Below are positions 8,913 through 17,601 of a DNA stretch of 64,000 bases, in pieces. Below the pieces are notes generated by a model that worked only from the letters and a program-made list of their open reading frames with translations, made no database searches and was not told the DNA's origin. This stretch comes from Cohnella candidum (lineage in GTDB: Bacteria; Bacillota; Bacilli; Paenibacillales; Paenibacillaceae), in the NCBI RefSeq assembly GCF_003713065.1, contig NZ_CP033433.1, positions 2,977,001 through 3,041,000 of the forward strand. Reading direction: 5' to 3'. Both the position numbers and the translations under genes were made by a program. Each line of letters starts with the position of its first letter. The stretch's first letter is position 1.

Positions 8913-8936
8913 GGCAGCCGTCCGTCGACGGCTGCC
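8913..8936. terminator. Bidirectional terminator
   Basis: A perfect 10-bp stem (GGCAGCCGTC with its complement) and a 4-base loop is followed by TTTGTATTTT on the plus strand and TTTTCATT on the minus strand. It ends the GNAT gene and the convergent GH5 operon. Confidence 0.9.
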
Positions 8937-8946
8937 TTTGTATTTT

Positions 8947-10557
8947 CTATTCTCCGACTCGAATCCATTCAACCGCCACCGGCTGTTCCAACGCTTTGAG
9001 GACGATGCGATTGGCCCCTGGCTGCAGCCGGCAAGGATGCGTCGTCCGAACGACATGCCAAGAGTGGTCCTCGATGCATATCGACTCGGCCACCTCGTCG
9101 TTGACGCAGATCTCGAGCTTCGCTTCTCCCCCGCCGCCTCCGCAAACGCGTAAAGCCAGCGGAACCCGTACTTGATCGTTCGAATCATGCTCGACCGTAT
9201 AAGCCAGCCAATCTTCAGGCTGCAGGAGCACATGCATCCATTCGTCGGCGGACCAATCTTCTCCTCCGCCATGCTGGAAATTCGCCGTTGTCCTGTCTCC
9301 CGTCGTAAATCGGATATCCGTGCCGTCCTCATCCCTGAACCCCAGGCTTCTCGGCGTAAATTCGCCCACACTGAAGCTGATGCCCGGCCCTTTGTACCCG
9401 TAAAATACGGCCGGTATGCGTACCGGCGGACGGAAGAGCAATGCATTGACCACCTGAGGATAATAGGCGCATCGATCCAGATTCAAGTTCTGCAGATATT
9501 CCCACAAGATCCGTTCGGCTTCCGGTTCGGTTAGCCGCTCCCCGCCCTCGAGGTAAGCGACGAGCCGGTCCCATCCTTGCGGCTTCGCCACGGAACAAGG
9601 GGAATTCGTGCAGTCCATCTTCTTCCACGTCCAGAAGTTCCAAGAAATATCATGGTCCTCGTAGAGACGGAAGGCTCCCGTATACCACTCCACGTTGTTC
9701 TCTCCGCCTTCTCCCATGAAAATCGGCACTTCCCACTCGTCGCGTTTGTCGAGGAACTTCCGAATGCTTTCCGTATCCGGGCTGTTCCAGTACTTATGAA
9801 ACTGAAGCATCAGGTTGTCGTCGATTTTCTCCTCGAAAAACGACCAGTCCGTCGCCCAATGAACGCCTTCCAACATGATCATGTGTTTGCTGTCCACTTC
9901 GCGGATCGCTTGCACGATCTCTTTGTACAGAGGCATCACCTGATCGTTATAAGCGGAAAACCACTCGGGAAGCGGCTCGTTCAGCAGATCGTAGCCCGCG
10001 ACGATCCACCGGTCCCGATATCGCTCGGCGAGCAAACGCCAAATGCCGACCGTAAGCTTCTTGTTCTCCTCACGGATAAACAGCTCCGGTTGATCGTTCG
10101 GAGAATCGTCGATGTTAGTCCCCGTTTGTCCGCCCGGCGCGCCATGCAGATCCAGGATGACGTACAGCCGATATTGCTCGCACCAATCGATCACTTGGTC
10201 GAGCAAAGCCAGATGCCCCTCATGATAGCGGTCCGTTTCGCCTTCAAACAAAAAACGCGAGTTGATCGGCAGCCGAACGGAATTGAAGCCTTCCGCAGCT
10301 ACGCGCGCGATATCCTTCTCCGCGATATACGTCCGGTAGTAAATTTCCCAAAACTCCTTCGCCGTCCGGTCGCCGACGAGCTCCCGAATCATGCGCTCGA
10401 TCCGGAGCGGCCGATCCCCCTGACCGGGGAATCTCCACATATAGCCTTCGGGCAACAGCCAGCTGCCGAACCCGACGCCCCGAAGGAGGATTTCCCGTCC
10501 TAGCCCGTTCACGATCCGCGGCCCGACGGCTTTGACATACCCTTCTACCTCTTGCAT
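8947..10557 (-). CDS. GH5-family glycoside hydrolase with C-terminal beta-sandwich module, cytoplasmic
   Basis: 536 residues, no signal peptide. The TIM barrel covers about residues 10-390. It shows VNGLGREILLRGVGFGSW near the start, VRLPINSRF, ILDLHGAPGGQ, the acid/base Glu in YDLLNEP (about residue 195) and the likely nucleophile in PIFMGEGGENN. This pattern resembles GH5 exo-beta-glucanase and endoglucanase-like members. Residues from about 400 to the end look like a carbohydrate-binding-type sandwich. It is the last gene of the second transporter operon, 24 bases after the permease gene, and probably degrades the imported oligosaccharide. Exact substrate unknown. Confidence 0.88.
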   Translation of the reverse strand: MQEVEGYVKAVGPRIVNGLGREILLRGVGFGSWLLPEGYMWRFPGQGDRPLRIERMIRELVGDRTAKEFWEIYYRTYIAEKDIARVAAEGFNSVRLPINSRFLFEGETDRYHEGHLALLDQVIDWCEQYRLYVILDLHGAPGGQTGTNIDDSPNDQPELFIREENKKLTVGIWRLLAERYRDRWIVAGYDLLNEPLPEWFSAYNDQVMPLYKEIVQAIREVDSKHMIMLEGVHWATDWSFFEEKIDDNLMLQFHKYWNSPDTESIRKFLDKRDEWEVPIFMGEGGENNVEWYTGAFRLYEDHDISWNFWTWKKMDCTNSPCSVAKPQGWDRLVAYLEGGERLTEPEAERILWEYLQNLNLDRCAYYPQVVNALLFRPPVRIPAVFYGYKGPGISFSVGEFTPRSLGFRDEDGTDIRFTTGDRTTANFQHGGGEDWSADEWMHVLLQPEDWLAYTVEHDSNDQVRVPLALRVCGGGGGEAKLEICVNDEVAESICIEDHSWHVVRTTHPCRLQPGANRIVLKALEQPVAVEWIRVGE

Positions 10558-10581
10558 CCCGGCTCCCCTTTTCCGTCAATT

Positions 10582-11424
10582 TCAGCCCTTGATGGCTCCG
10601 TCCGCGATTCCTTTGATAATGTACTTTTGCAGGAGCAGGTAAAACGCGATGACGGGCAGCATGGCCATGATCAGCGAAGCCAGAATCGCCGACCACTCGT
10701 TATTGCCGTATTGGCCGAACAGCATATTGGTCGACAGCAGCAGCGTATAATTGTCGCGGTCGGTCAGCATTAGAAGCGGCAAAAGAAAATCGTTCCAGAT
10801 CCATAAGAGGTTCAGGATCGCGTTGGTGGCGGTAATCGGCAGCAGCAACGGGAAGATCAAGGTGAAAAACAATTTGAATTCGCCGCACCCGTCCATTACC
10901 GCGGCTTCGTCGAGATCCCTCGGGATGGATTTGACGAAGCCGTGATAGAGGAAAACGGCGAACGAAACGCCCAGCCCGATATAGAGGGTCCCCAGTCCGT
11001 AAGTCGTGCCTTGAACGTGGAGTTCCTTCGCGATCCTCGTCAGCGTGATCATGATGGAATGGAAGGGGATGAGCATCGAAAGGATAAAGACGCCGAAAAA
11101 GAAGCCGCTCAGCTTCCCGGGCGTACGGGAAAGCTTGTACCCGGCCATCGAAGCGAATAGAATGATGCCGGTCAGACCGATGGCGGTGATCAAGGCCGTA
11201 TTGCCCAGGCTTCGCAAGAAGTGAATCCGTTCGAAAGCGTCCGCGTAATTATGGAACTGAAAACGGTCAGGAAGCGCCAAAATGTCGTTCAAGATCTCCC
11301 CGTCGGTTTTGAACGAGTTCAGTACGCCCATGTAGATCGGGAATAACGTGACGACGGCTGCCACCGCCAGGATCAGGAAGACGAGCACGGAGCCCAATTT
11401 CCGAAAAGCCGCCCCTCCCCTCAT
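10582..11424 (-). CDS. Carbohydrate ABC transporter permease (MalG/AraQ type)
   Basis: 280 residues with about six membrane helices and the EAA loop DEAAVMDGCGEFKLFFTLIFP. Its ATG overlaps the stop of the partner permease gene in an ATGA arrangement, so the two subunits are translationally coupled. GGGAGG precedes the start. As in the first transporter operon, no ATPase gene is present. Confidence 0.93.
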   Translation of the reverse strand: MRGGAAFRKLGSVLVFLILAVAAVVTLFPIYMGVLNSFKTDGEILNDILALPDRFQFHNYADAFERIHFLRSLGNTALITAIGLTGIILFASMAGYKLSRTPGKLSGFFFGVFILSMLIPFHSIMITLTRIAKELHVQGTTYGLGTLYIGLGVSFAVFLYHGFVKSIPRDLDEAAVMDGCGEFKLFFTLIFPLLLPITATNAILNLLWIWNDFLLPLLMLTDRDNYTLLLSTNMLFGQYGNNEWSAILASLIMAMLPVIAFYLLLQKYIIKGIADGAIKG

Positions 11425-12308
11425 GCTTCCACCTCCCGCCTTTTCATGACGGCAAGCTGAACGAACGTCAACAGCATGACGATCAGAAACAGAATCATCG
11501 CTTTGGCGCTTGCATACCCGTAGCGGAAGCTGTTATGAAAGGCCTCGTCGAAAATGTTGAGCGCGATCACTTGCGTGGCCCGCCCGGGACCGCCGTTCGT
11601 GAGCGCGAATACCGCTTCGAACACCTTGAACGAACCGTTAAGCGTCAGGAAGATCCCGATCGTCACCGCCGGCATGATCATGGGCATCGTGATATACCGG
11701 AAGTTCTGCCAAGCGTTCGCTCCGTCGATCGCCGCCGCTTCGTTCAGATGGTCCGGCACGTTCTGCAGCGCCGCGATGTAGATGACCATCAGGTAGCCGA
11801 CTCCGGCCCACAGGGACAGGATCAGAATCGCGATGAAGGAAAGCTTCGGATCTCCGATCCAGGATTGATCCAGGAAAGACATCCCGGTATGGACGGCCAG
11901 ATAAGGAAGCACCTTCGTGAAAATGAAAAGCCACATGATGCCTCCGATAATCAAGCTGATCATGTTGGGCATGAAAAAAACGGTCCGGAAAACCGACTTC
12001 GTCCGGCGCCGGGATTCAATGAAAACCGCGAGCAGAATGGCGAGCGCGTTTTGCAGCACCACCATGCACACGACGTATTTGAGAGTAAACCCTATGGAAT
12101 CCAGGAAATAATCATCATTCGTCAACGCTTCACGATAATTCGCGAATCCCACGAGGTGATAGGCGGGATTCACGCCGTTCCAATCCGTCAAGCTGTACCA
12201 GACCCCGCCGAAGGCGGGGACCAGTACGAAGACGGTATAAAAGAGCAAGGCCGGTAAAATGAAGGCGAGGAGAATGACCGTTCGTTTGCCAAAATGCTTG
12301 CCTGCCAT
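11421..12308 (-). CDS. Carbohydrate ABC transporter permease (MalF/UgpA type)
   Basis: 295 residues from ATG at 12308; GGGAG stands 8 bases ahead. The GTG at 12317 is in frame but abuts that site. It has a hydrophobic N-terminal helix (VILLAFILPALLFYTVFVLVP) and the EAA loop NEAAAIDGANAWQNFRYITMP. It forms a heterodimeric channel with the downstream permease and takes substrate from the lipoprotein encoded upstream. Confidence 0.92.
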   Translation of the reverse strand: MAGKHFGKRTVILLAFILPALLFYTVFVLVPAFGGVWYSLTDWNGVNPAYHLVGFANYREALTNDDYFLDSIGFTLKYVVCMVVLQNALAILLAVFIESRRRTKSVFRTVFFMPNMISLIIGGIMWLFIFTKVLPYLAVHTGMSFLDQSWIGDPKLSFIAILILSLWAGVGYLMVIYIAALQNVPDHLNEAAAIDGANAWQNFRYITMPMIMPAVTIGIFLTLNGSFKVFEAVFALTNGGPGRATQVIALNIFDEAFHNSFRYGYASAKAMILFLIVMLLTFVQLAVMKRREVEA

Positions 12309-12337
12309 TCGTTTCACTCCCGGTCAATCGATTGGGT

Positions 12338-13678
12338 TTACTTTGCCGCTTCGGCTTTTACGGCGTTCGCCCACGTTTTATCCATGATCTGGATGAACTT
12401 TTCTTTCGTTACGGTTTTCGAGTAGTAGCTTTGCAGCTCTTTCGCTTGCTCATCGGTCACGCCGTTCGGCAGCTTCAGGTCTTGGTAGGCTTTGCCTTGG
12501 GAGACGTAGCTCATCGCTTCGTCGATCCAAGGGAAGGACTTATACGTATGGACCGAGGAAATCGGGTTGAACTTCAGCTGTTCGAAGAAGGCGGAAGAAT
12601 CGTTGTCGTCCAGCATGTAGTTGAGCAGGTCGAGCGCGACGTCTTTGTTCTTGCTGCTCGGGGATACGGCGAGCGACGTGGACGCCGACAGGTTGATCAT
12701 GGTGCCTTTGGGGTCGTTGCTGACCGGAAGCGGAGCGACGCCGAATTCCATGTTCGGGTTGGCTTTCAGGATCGAATCGGCCATCCACGGACCTTGAACC
12801 CACATCGCGGCTTTGCCGTTCGCGAAATCCGTCGCGCCCGCGGCGCTTCCCACTTCAAACGGCTTCGCCGTTCCGTTGGACATGATCAAATCGATGATGT
12901 TGAAAATATCGCCTACGTCCGAATAGGAAGCTTCGCCCTTGCTCATTTTGTCGACCCAGTCCGGATGTTCGGAATTGACGATGCCGCCGAGAGACAGCGC
13001 GGTCATGAGCTGCGGCACCCAGGACTCTTGGAACGCGAGTTCGAACGCCGGGATGTTTTTGGCTTTCAGGGTATCGACGACTTTCTTCATCTCATCCAGC
13101 GACTGAGGAGGCGTCAGGCCGTTGTCGCTGAAAATTTTCTTGTTGTACAGGTAGCCCCATGCCAAGCTTTCCAGCGGCAGCACCGAAACTTTGCCGTCAT
13201 AGGTAACCGTTTGCTTCACGCTGTCGAACAGCTTGCCGATGGCCGGCTGATCCGACAGGTCCGTCAAATATCCGGCGTTATAGTACGTGGGAATGTCGTT
13301 GGCATGGATGGAGAAAACGTCCGGCGCGTCATTGGACGCCAAGCGGGCTTGGAGAATTTGTTTGGCTTGATCGGCGTTCGGCGTTTCGGATTTGATCGTG
13401 ACGTCGATGTTCTTCTCTTTCAATTCTTTGGCTTTGAACTGCTCGAAGTACTTGTCGAACTGCTCTTTGAACTGAGGAACCGTGAGGAATACCTTGAGTT
13501 CCACTTTCTTTGGCGCAGCGGACGGCGAGGCGCTGGGAGACTCGGCGGCCGGGCTCGATGCGGACGGCGTTGCCGAGGCAGCGGCGCTGCTGCCGCTTTC
13601 TTTGTTCCCCGATCCGCATGCCGACAGAATGGACAGCATGAGAATCAGAGCGATGGATAGATACGACGCCTTCTTCAT
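12338..13678 (-). CDS. Extracellular solute-binding lipoprotein of second sugar ABC transporter
   Basis: 446 residues. The signal peptide ends in the lipobox LSAC (Cys about 21). A Ser/Ala/Pro-rich spacer to about residue 56 is followed by a family-1 solute-binding fold (KVELKVFLTVPQFKEQFDKYFEQF onward, with AMWVQGPWMADSI typical of sugar binders). It is first in the operon with two permeases and a GH5 enzyme, directly downstream of a YesMN-like two-component pair that probably controls it. GGGGGA lies 8 bases before the ATG. Confidence 0.93.
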   Translation of the reverse strand: MKKASYLSIALILMLSILSACGSGNKESGSSAAASATPSASSPAAESPSASPSAAPKKVELKVFLTVPQFKEQFDKYFEQFKAKELKEKNIDVTIKSETPNADQAKQILQARLASNDAPDVFSIHANDIPTYYNAGYLTDLSDQPAIGKLFDSVKQTVTYDGKVSVLPLESLAWGYLYNKKIFSDNGLTPPQSLDEMKKVVDTLKAKNIPAFELAFQESWVPQLMTALSLGGIVNSEHPDWVDKMSKGEASYSDVGDIFNIIDLIMSNGTAKPFEVGSAAGATDFANGKAAMWVQGPWMADSILKANPNMEFGVAPLPVSNDPKGTMINLSASTSLAVSPSSKNKDVALDLLNYMLDDNDSSAFFEQLKFNPISSVHTYKSFPWIDEAMSYVSQGKAYQDLKLPNGVTDEQAKELQSYYSKTVTKEKFIQIMDKTWANAVKAEAAK

Positions 13679-13711
13679 GTTTGAATCCCCCTATGAGTTA
13701 GATGCGTCTTC

Positions 13712-13732
13712 AGTATAAAGAAAGCGATTGCA
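13712..13732 (-). promoter_or_regulatory. Candidate promoter with cre-like site, second ABC operon
   Basis: On the minus strand TATACT (13712-13717) fits a -10, but no clear -35 stands 16-18 bases upstream, as expected for an activator-dependent promoter. AGAAAGCGATTGCA (13719-13732) fits the cre consensus at 12 of 14 positions and lies directly upstream of the -10. Confidence 0.4.
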
Positions 13733-13783
13733 AGAATCTTTCCACCGGATTTACTTGTTGAATTTGAAAATATTGACCTTCCG

Positions 13784-14866
13784 TTAACTTCTCATGTTCC
13801 CCGGAGGAATGCCGTAAAACTTCTTGAATACGCGATAAAAGTAAGTGATGTCCGTAAATCCGGTCAATTCGGCCGTTCGCTTGATGGAAAGACCGTTCGT
13901 CACGAGGAGTTCCTTCGCTTTTTCCATTCGGACTCTCGTAATGGCGTCCATAACCGTCTCGCCTAGCCTTGCTTTGTATTGCCTGCTTAGATACTCTTTC
14001 CTAACCGCGAATTTCTTGGCGAGGGTCTCCAGCGAGATCGCCTGACTGTAGTTCCTTTCGATAAATTCCTTCACTTTGTCGATATCCAACCTGTCTCTGT
14101 CCTGTCGGATGATTTGCAAAGACCGAAGGACCTCTTGATATAAGTTCTCCGTTTCTTTTATCGCATCCCGCATGGAAGCCCGCTCGATGGATTCGCGCCA
14201 AATCTCCACTTGCGGAACCAGTTGAACCGGCTGAAGGTCGTCCGAAACAAGAGCCTCTTCCAAGATCGCGATAAAATCATAGGCGATTTTATACGGCATT
14301 CCTTTTCGAGTATGTTCGTCCATGAGCGTTTGATCCAGGTATTGCGCCATCTGGCTAAAGGTCTCTGCCAGCGCTTTGTCATTCAAATCCAATAAGTTGC
14401 TTTGGATCAACTTTCGATAGGTTAAGTAACGGTCCTGAACGGACGTATCCAAATGAGTCGCCTTTCGAGGTGTCGGCGATTCGGAAGATTCCTTGTTCAG
14501 TTGCTCTATGCATTCCGCTAAGGATTGATTCAGTTCTTCCGCACTTATCGGTTTCAGCATGTAATTCACGGCTTTGGATTGGATGGCTTGCTTAAGGTAA
14601 GAAAAATCCTCATATCCGCTCATGATCAGGATTTTCACGTTCGGAAATCGCTCCTGAAGGGACTGAAGAAGCTTATCTCCTCCCAAGCCCGGCATTCGCA
14701 TATCCGTGATGATAATATGCGGCTTCCGTTCAGCTGCCAGTTCAATTCCCAGGTAACCGTCATCGGCTTCGCCAACGATACGAAGTCCCAAACGATCCCA
14801 ATCGCCGAGGGACTTGACGATTTGTCTGGCCCAGGGTTCATCATCCATAATCAGAACGTCGTACAT
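13784..14866 (-). CDS. YesN-type response regulator (receiver plus AraC HTH)
   Basis: 360 residues from ATG at 14866, chosen for AGGAGAGG upstream. The receiver has MDDEPWARQ, phospho-acceptor Asp in IIITDMRMPGLGG and Lys in MLKPISAEE. The C-terminal AraC-type region reads ISLETLAKKFAVRKEYLSRQYK and ELTGFTDITYFYRVFKKFYGIPP. The gene follows its kinase by 17 bases and precedes the lipoprotein gene of the second transporter by 105 bases, so it probably activates that operon when the kinase senses a sugar outside the cell. Confidence 0.94.
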   Translation of the reverse strand: MYDVLIMDDEPWARQIVKSLGDWDRLGLRIVGEADDGYLGIELAAERKPHIIITDMRMPGLGGDKLLQSLQERFPNVKILIMSGYEDFSYLKQAIQSKAVNYMLKPISAEELNQSLAECIEQLNKESSESPTPRKATHLDTSVQDRYLTYRKLIQSNLLDLNDKALAETFSQMAQYLDQTLMDEHTRKGMPYKIAYDFIAILEEALVSDDLQPVQLVPQVEIWRESIERASMRDAIKETENLYQEVLRSLQIIRQDRDRLDIDKVKEFIERNYSQAISLETLAKKFAVRKEYLSRQYKARLGETVMDAITRVRMEKAKELLVTNGLSIKRTAELTGFTDITYFYRVFKKFYGIPPGNMRS

Positions 14867-14883
14867 GGCGGACCTCTCCTCGT

Positions 14884-16611
14884 TTATGCTTTCTGCCGGG
14901 CGGGAAAAACCATCACCATAACCGTTCCGCACTCGGATTTGCTGAAAATTCGAATTCCGTGAGGACTCCCGAAATGCAACCTCAACCTGTTGTGCACGTT
15001 ACGAAGTCCAATGCTCTTTCCCGCATCCAACCGGCTGTCATCCTTCAAGCTTTCACGAAGGCGATTCAGTTGTACCGGTTCGATTCCTACGCCGTTATCC
15101 TGAATGAGGACGATAACCCGCCTGCGAACAAGTTTGATTCTGATCCGCAATTCCCATTTCCCTTGCTTCGGCTGCAGCCCGTGTTCGAACGCGTTTTCTA
15201 TGACAGGCTGCAAAATGAACTTCGGAAGACGGCAATCCAAAACCCGGGGATCCGTCTCGATGGATACTTTGCATCGGCCTGCGAATCTTTGTTCCTGGAT
15301 ATATAAATAATTGCGAATATGCGCAACTTCATCTTGCAGTTGAACCTGCTCATCCACCGTACTGATCGAATATCTCAGCAAGTTCCCCATCATCCGCGTA
15401 ATTTCATAGACTTCGGGGGCTTCTTTTGAAAGTGCCATACCTCCGATTAAATTCAAGGTATTGTTGAGAAAATGAGGATTGATTTGTGCCTGCAAGGCGA
15501 GCAGCTGAGCATTTTTAATTTCGATTTCATGTTGGTATTCATGTTCGATTAATTCTTTAATCCTCTGCATCATCAGGTTATAACCATGTTGAAGCAAGCC
15601 GATCTCATCGACTCTTTCCACGGATTTCATTTCGAAGTTTTGGATCTGTGCCATGCGCATCGTTCTGGCCAGACCTACGATCGGCTTCGTGATGCGGAGC
15701 GACAACAATATGGACAGCAAAATGGACACGATGACGAACAATCCGCCGGTCAGAATGCCCGCGCGGATCGTCGGAAGTCCGCTCTCCTTGATCGTCGATA
15801 AAGGAATCGCCTTCACGACCGTCAATTGGCCGTCACCGACGCGCTCCATAAAATAGAAAAATTGATTGCTGTGGCGAAGCACGAGTCCGTTGTCGGGAAG
15901 ATCCATGGAATGAAGCAAATCTAAAATTTCGGATGAAGCGATGCGGGGGGTGGATCCGGAAAGCAATTCCCCCTCGTCATTCATGAGAAAGACATAACTT
16001 TCCGGTTCCGATTTGAGGATCCGGGACACTTCTTCCCACACCTGGTCATTGATGTCCACCGCGATTCCGCCCAATAAAAACTTATCCGGGAATCGATTGA
16101 TGCTGTGAAAGGCGGTAATGCCGCCTGCGGATTGCTTGAAATACATATTCACGGGCATTTTTTCGATTCTGGACCAAGCGGTCCCCCCGATTTTCAATGT
16201 TCGGGTCGTGCCGCTATCCGCATAACTGACCGAGAGCGCCTTCTGAGTTAAGCGACTATAGAGAGTTAAGCGATCGATTTTACGAGCATTGGAGAAGAAG
16301 GTGGAAGTAAGGGTTTCCCGCAACGCATTTTGGGAACGGGAAGCCGCATTCCTATCGTCCGATCCGGAAGTCATGGTCCCCATGACTTCCCCGTTGATTT
16401 GCAAAGAATAGAACAGGGCGTCTACCTGATCGATCAACTCATTCAAATATTGATCCGCCCACAGCATTCTGGATTGATTGGCACCGATCAATTCCTTTTC
16501 GACGGATGCGCGCGTATTAATCGCAGCGATCCAAGTAACGGTGACGACGGGAAGCGTCGTGAGGCAGATCATGAGGATCATGAAACGCAAACGCAAACTG
16601 AACCGGTTCAC
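14884..16611 (-). CDS. YesM-type sensor histidine kinase
   Basis: 575 residues from GTG at 16611 behind AGGGGG. The order is membrane helix 1 (about 10-30), a large extracellular Cache-like sensor region (about 35-285), helix 2 (GGLFVIVSILLSILLSL), HAMP, then a His_kinase segment with the phospho-acceptor in INPHFLNNTLN and an ATPase domain with IQDNGVGI and GIGLRNVHNRL-like motifs. The long external domain suggests direct sugar or binding-protein sensing. It forms a two-gene unit with the YesN-type regulator downstream. Confidence 0.94.
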   Translation of the reverse strand: MNRFSLRLRFMILMICLTTLPVVTVTWIAAINTRASVEKELIGANQSRMLWADQYLNELIDQVDALFYSLQINGEVMGTMTSGSDDRNAASRSQNALRETLTSTFFSNARKIDRLTLYSRLTQKALSVSYADSGTTRTLKIGGTAWSRIEKMPVNMYFKQSAGGITAFHSINRFPDKFLLGGIAVDINDQVWEEVSRILKSEPESYVFLMNDEGELLSGSTPRIASSEILDLLHSMDLPDNGLVLRHSNQFFYFMERVGDGQLTVVKAIPLSTIKESGLPTIRAGILTGGLFVIVSILLSILLSLRITKPIVGLARTMRMAQIQNFEMKSVERVDEIGLLQHGYNLMMQRIKELIEHEYQHEIEIKNAQLLALQAQINPHFLNNTLNLIGGMALSKEAPEVYEITRMMGNLLRYSISTVDEQVQLQDEVAHIRNYLYIQEQRFAGRCKVSIETDPRVLDCRLPKFILQPVIENAFEHGLQPKQGKWELRIRIKLVRRRVIVLIQDNGVGIEPVQLNRLRESLKDDSRLDAGKSIGLRNVHNRLRLHFGSPHGIRIFSKSECGTVMVMVFPARQKA

Positions 16612-16724
16612 CTGATTTCCCCCTGCTCCTGCCTTGGCGTCTGTCGAAAATGCATAGCGAATATGAGTCCGCGTTTATCGATTATACCATCAGGATTCTC
16701 CTAAAAATCGACCTCATGGAAAAC

Positions 16725-16751
16725 GGCCCGATTCGACGTAAGAATCGGGCC
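16725..16751 (-). terminator. Terminator after FMN reductase gene
   Basis: A 10-bp perfect stem (GGCCCGATTC with its complement) and 7-base loop is followed on the minus strand by GTTTTCC. The interval 16612-16855 otherwise holds the kinase upstream region and nothing else recognisable. Confidence 0.75.
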
Positions 16752-16855
16752 TTGTCCATTTCAGTATAAGGAGGGGAAGGGGCTTCGTCATTGGACGAAA
16801 TTGACCCTCTCGGTTGGAACATATTGATGTGTCCGTCCGCCCGCTCGCTTCAGCT

Positions 16856-17404
16856 TCAGCGTGCCGACTGAACGAACTCGAGAAAACGGCCTACCGCGCC
16901 GTCCAAATGCTGAAGCGTCGATTCGTCCTTCAGACGTCCCGTCGCGTCGAATTTCTGGGCGGCGAGGTTGATGAGAAGCTCGTTGCCTGCCGGCGGGAGC
17001 AGCTTCGCGCGAATGCCAGGCGCGGCGAGCACCTCGCGCAGGTGGAGCTGGGCGCGGATCGTGCCCATGATGCCGGTAGACACGCCGGCCGTCATGACCG
17101 GTTTGCCGATCAGCGGCTGCTCGACGCGGGAAAGCCAATCGAGCGCGTTCTTGAGCACGCCTGGGATCGACCAGTTATATTCCGGCGTGACGATGATGAC
17201 GCCGTCCGCTTCCTGGACTTGCTTCCTCAGCTTCAGCACGCTCGGAGGAGGACTTTGCTCTTCATCCTGGTCGAACAGGGGCAGGGAACGGATTTCCGCG
17301 AGCTCCCATTCGAAACGGTCGTTAAACCTTTCCTGGATCGTTCTCGCGAATGCCAGGTTGTACGATTCCTTGCGTAAACTTCCGACGACTCCCAACAACT
17401 TCAT
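16856..17404 (-). CDS. NADPH-dependent FMN reductase family protein
   Basis: 182 residues from ATG at 17404, chosen for AAGGGG 10 bases upstream and because translation starts exactly with the Rossmann strand MKLLGVVGSLRKESYN. The phosphate-binding loop GSLRKESYN and the flavin-binding PEYNWSIPGVLKNALDWLSR place it in the NAD(P)H:FMN/azoreductase/chromate reductase family. It is cytoplasmic and a single-gene unit. The physiological acceptor (FMN, quinone, azo dye or metal) is not determined. Confidence 0.9.
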   Translation of the reverse strand: MKLLGVVGSLRKESYNLAFARTIQERFNDRFEWELAEIRSLPLFDQDEEQSPPPSVLKLRKQVQEADGVIIVTPEYNWSIPGVLKNALDWLSRVEQPLIGKPVMTAGVSTGIMGTIRAQLHLREVLAAPGIRAKLLPPAGNELLINLAAQKFDATGRLKDESTLQHLDGAVGRFLEFVQSAR

Positions 17405-17601
17405 GTCGTGATGTCCCCTTTGCTTGATGGTCCGGGCAAATGGAAAACCCTCCATCATAATGTAGCAGACGGAGGGATACGAAAACCAGTCGAACGAAAC
17501 CCGGCTCAGTTGCCGGACGGAAGAGGGAAAGTGACCGCTTCTCCCGCTATGTCTTTCCACCCGCCGCTCACGGCGTCGAGAACGGGGACCACATTCGTGT
17601 A

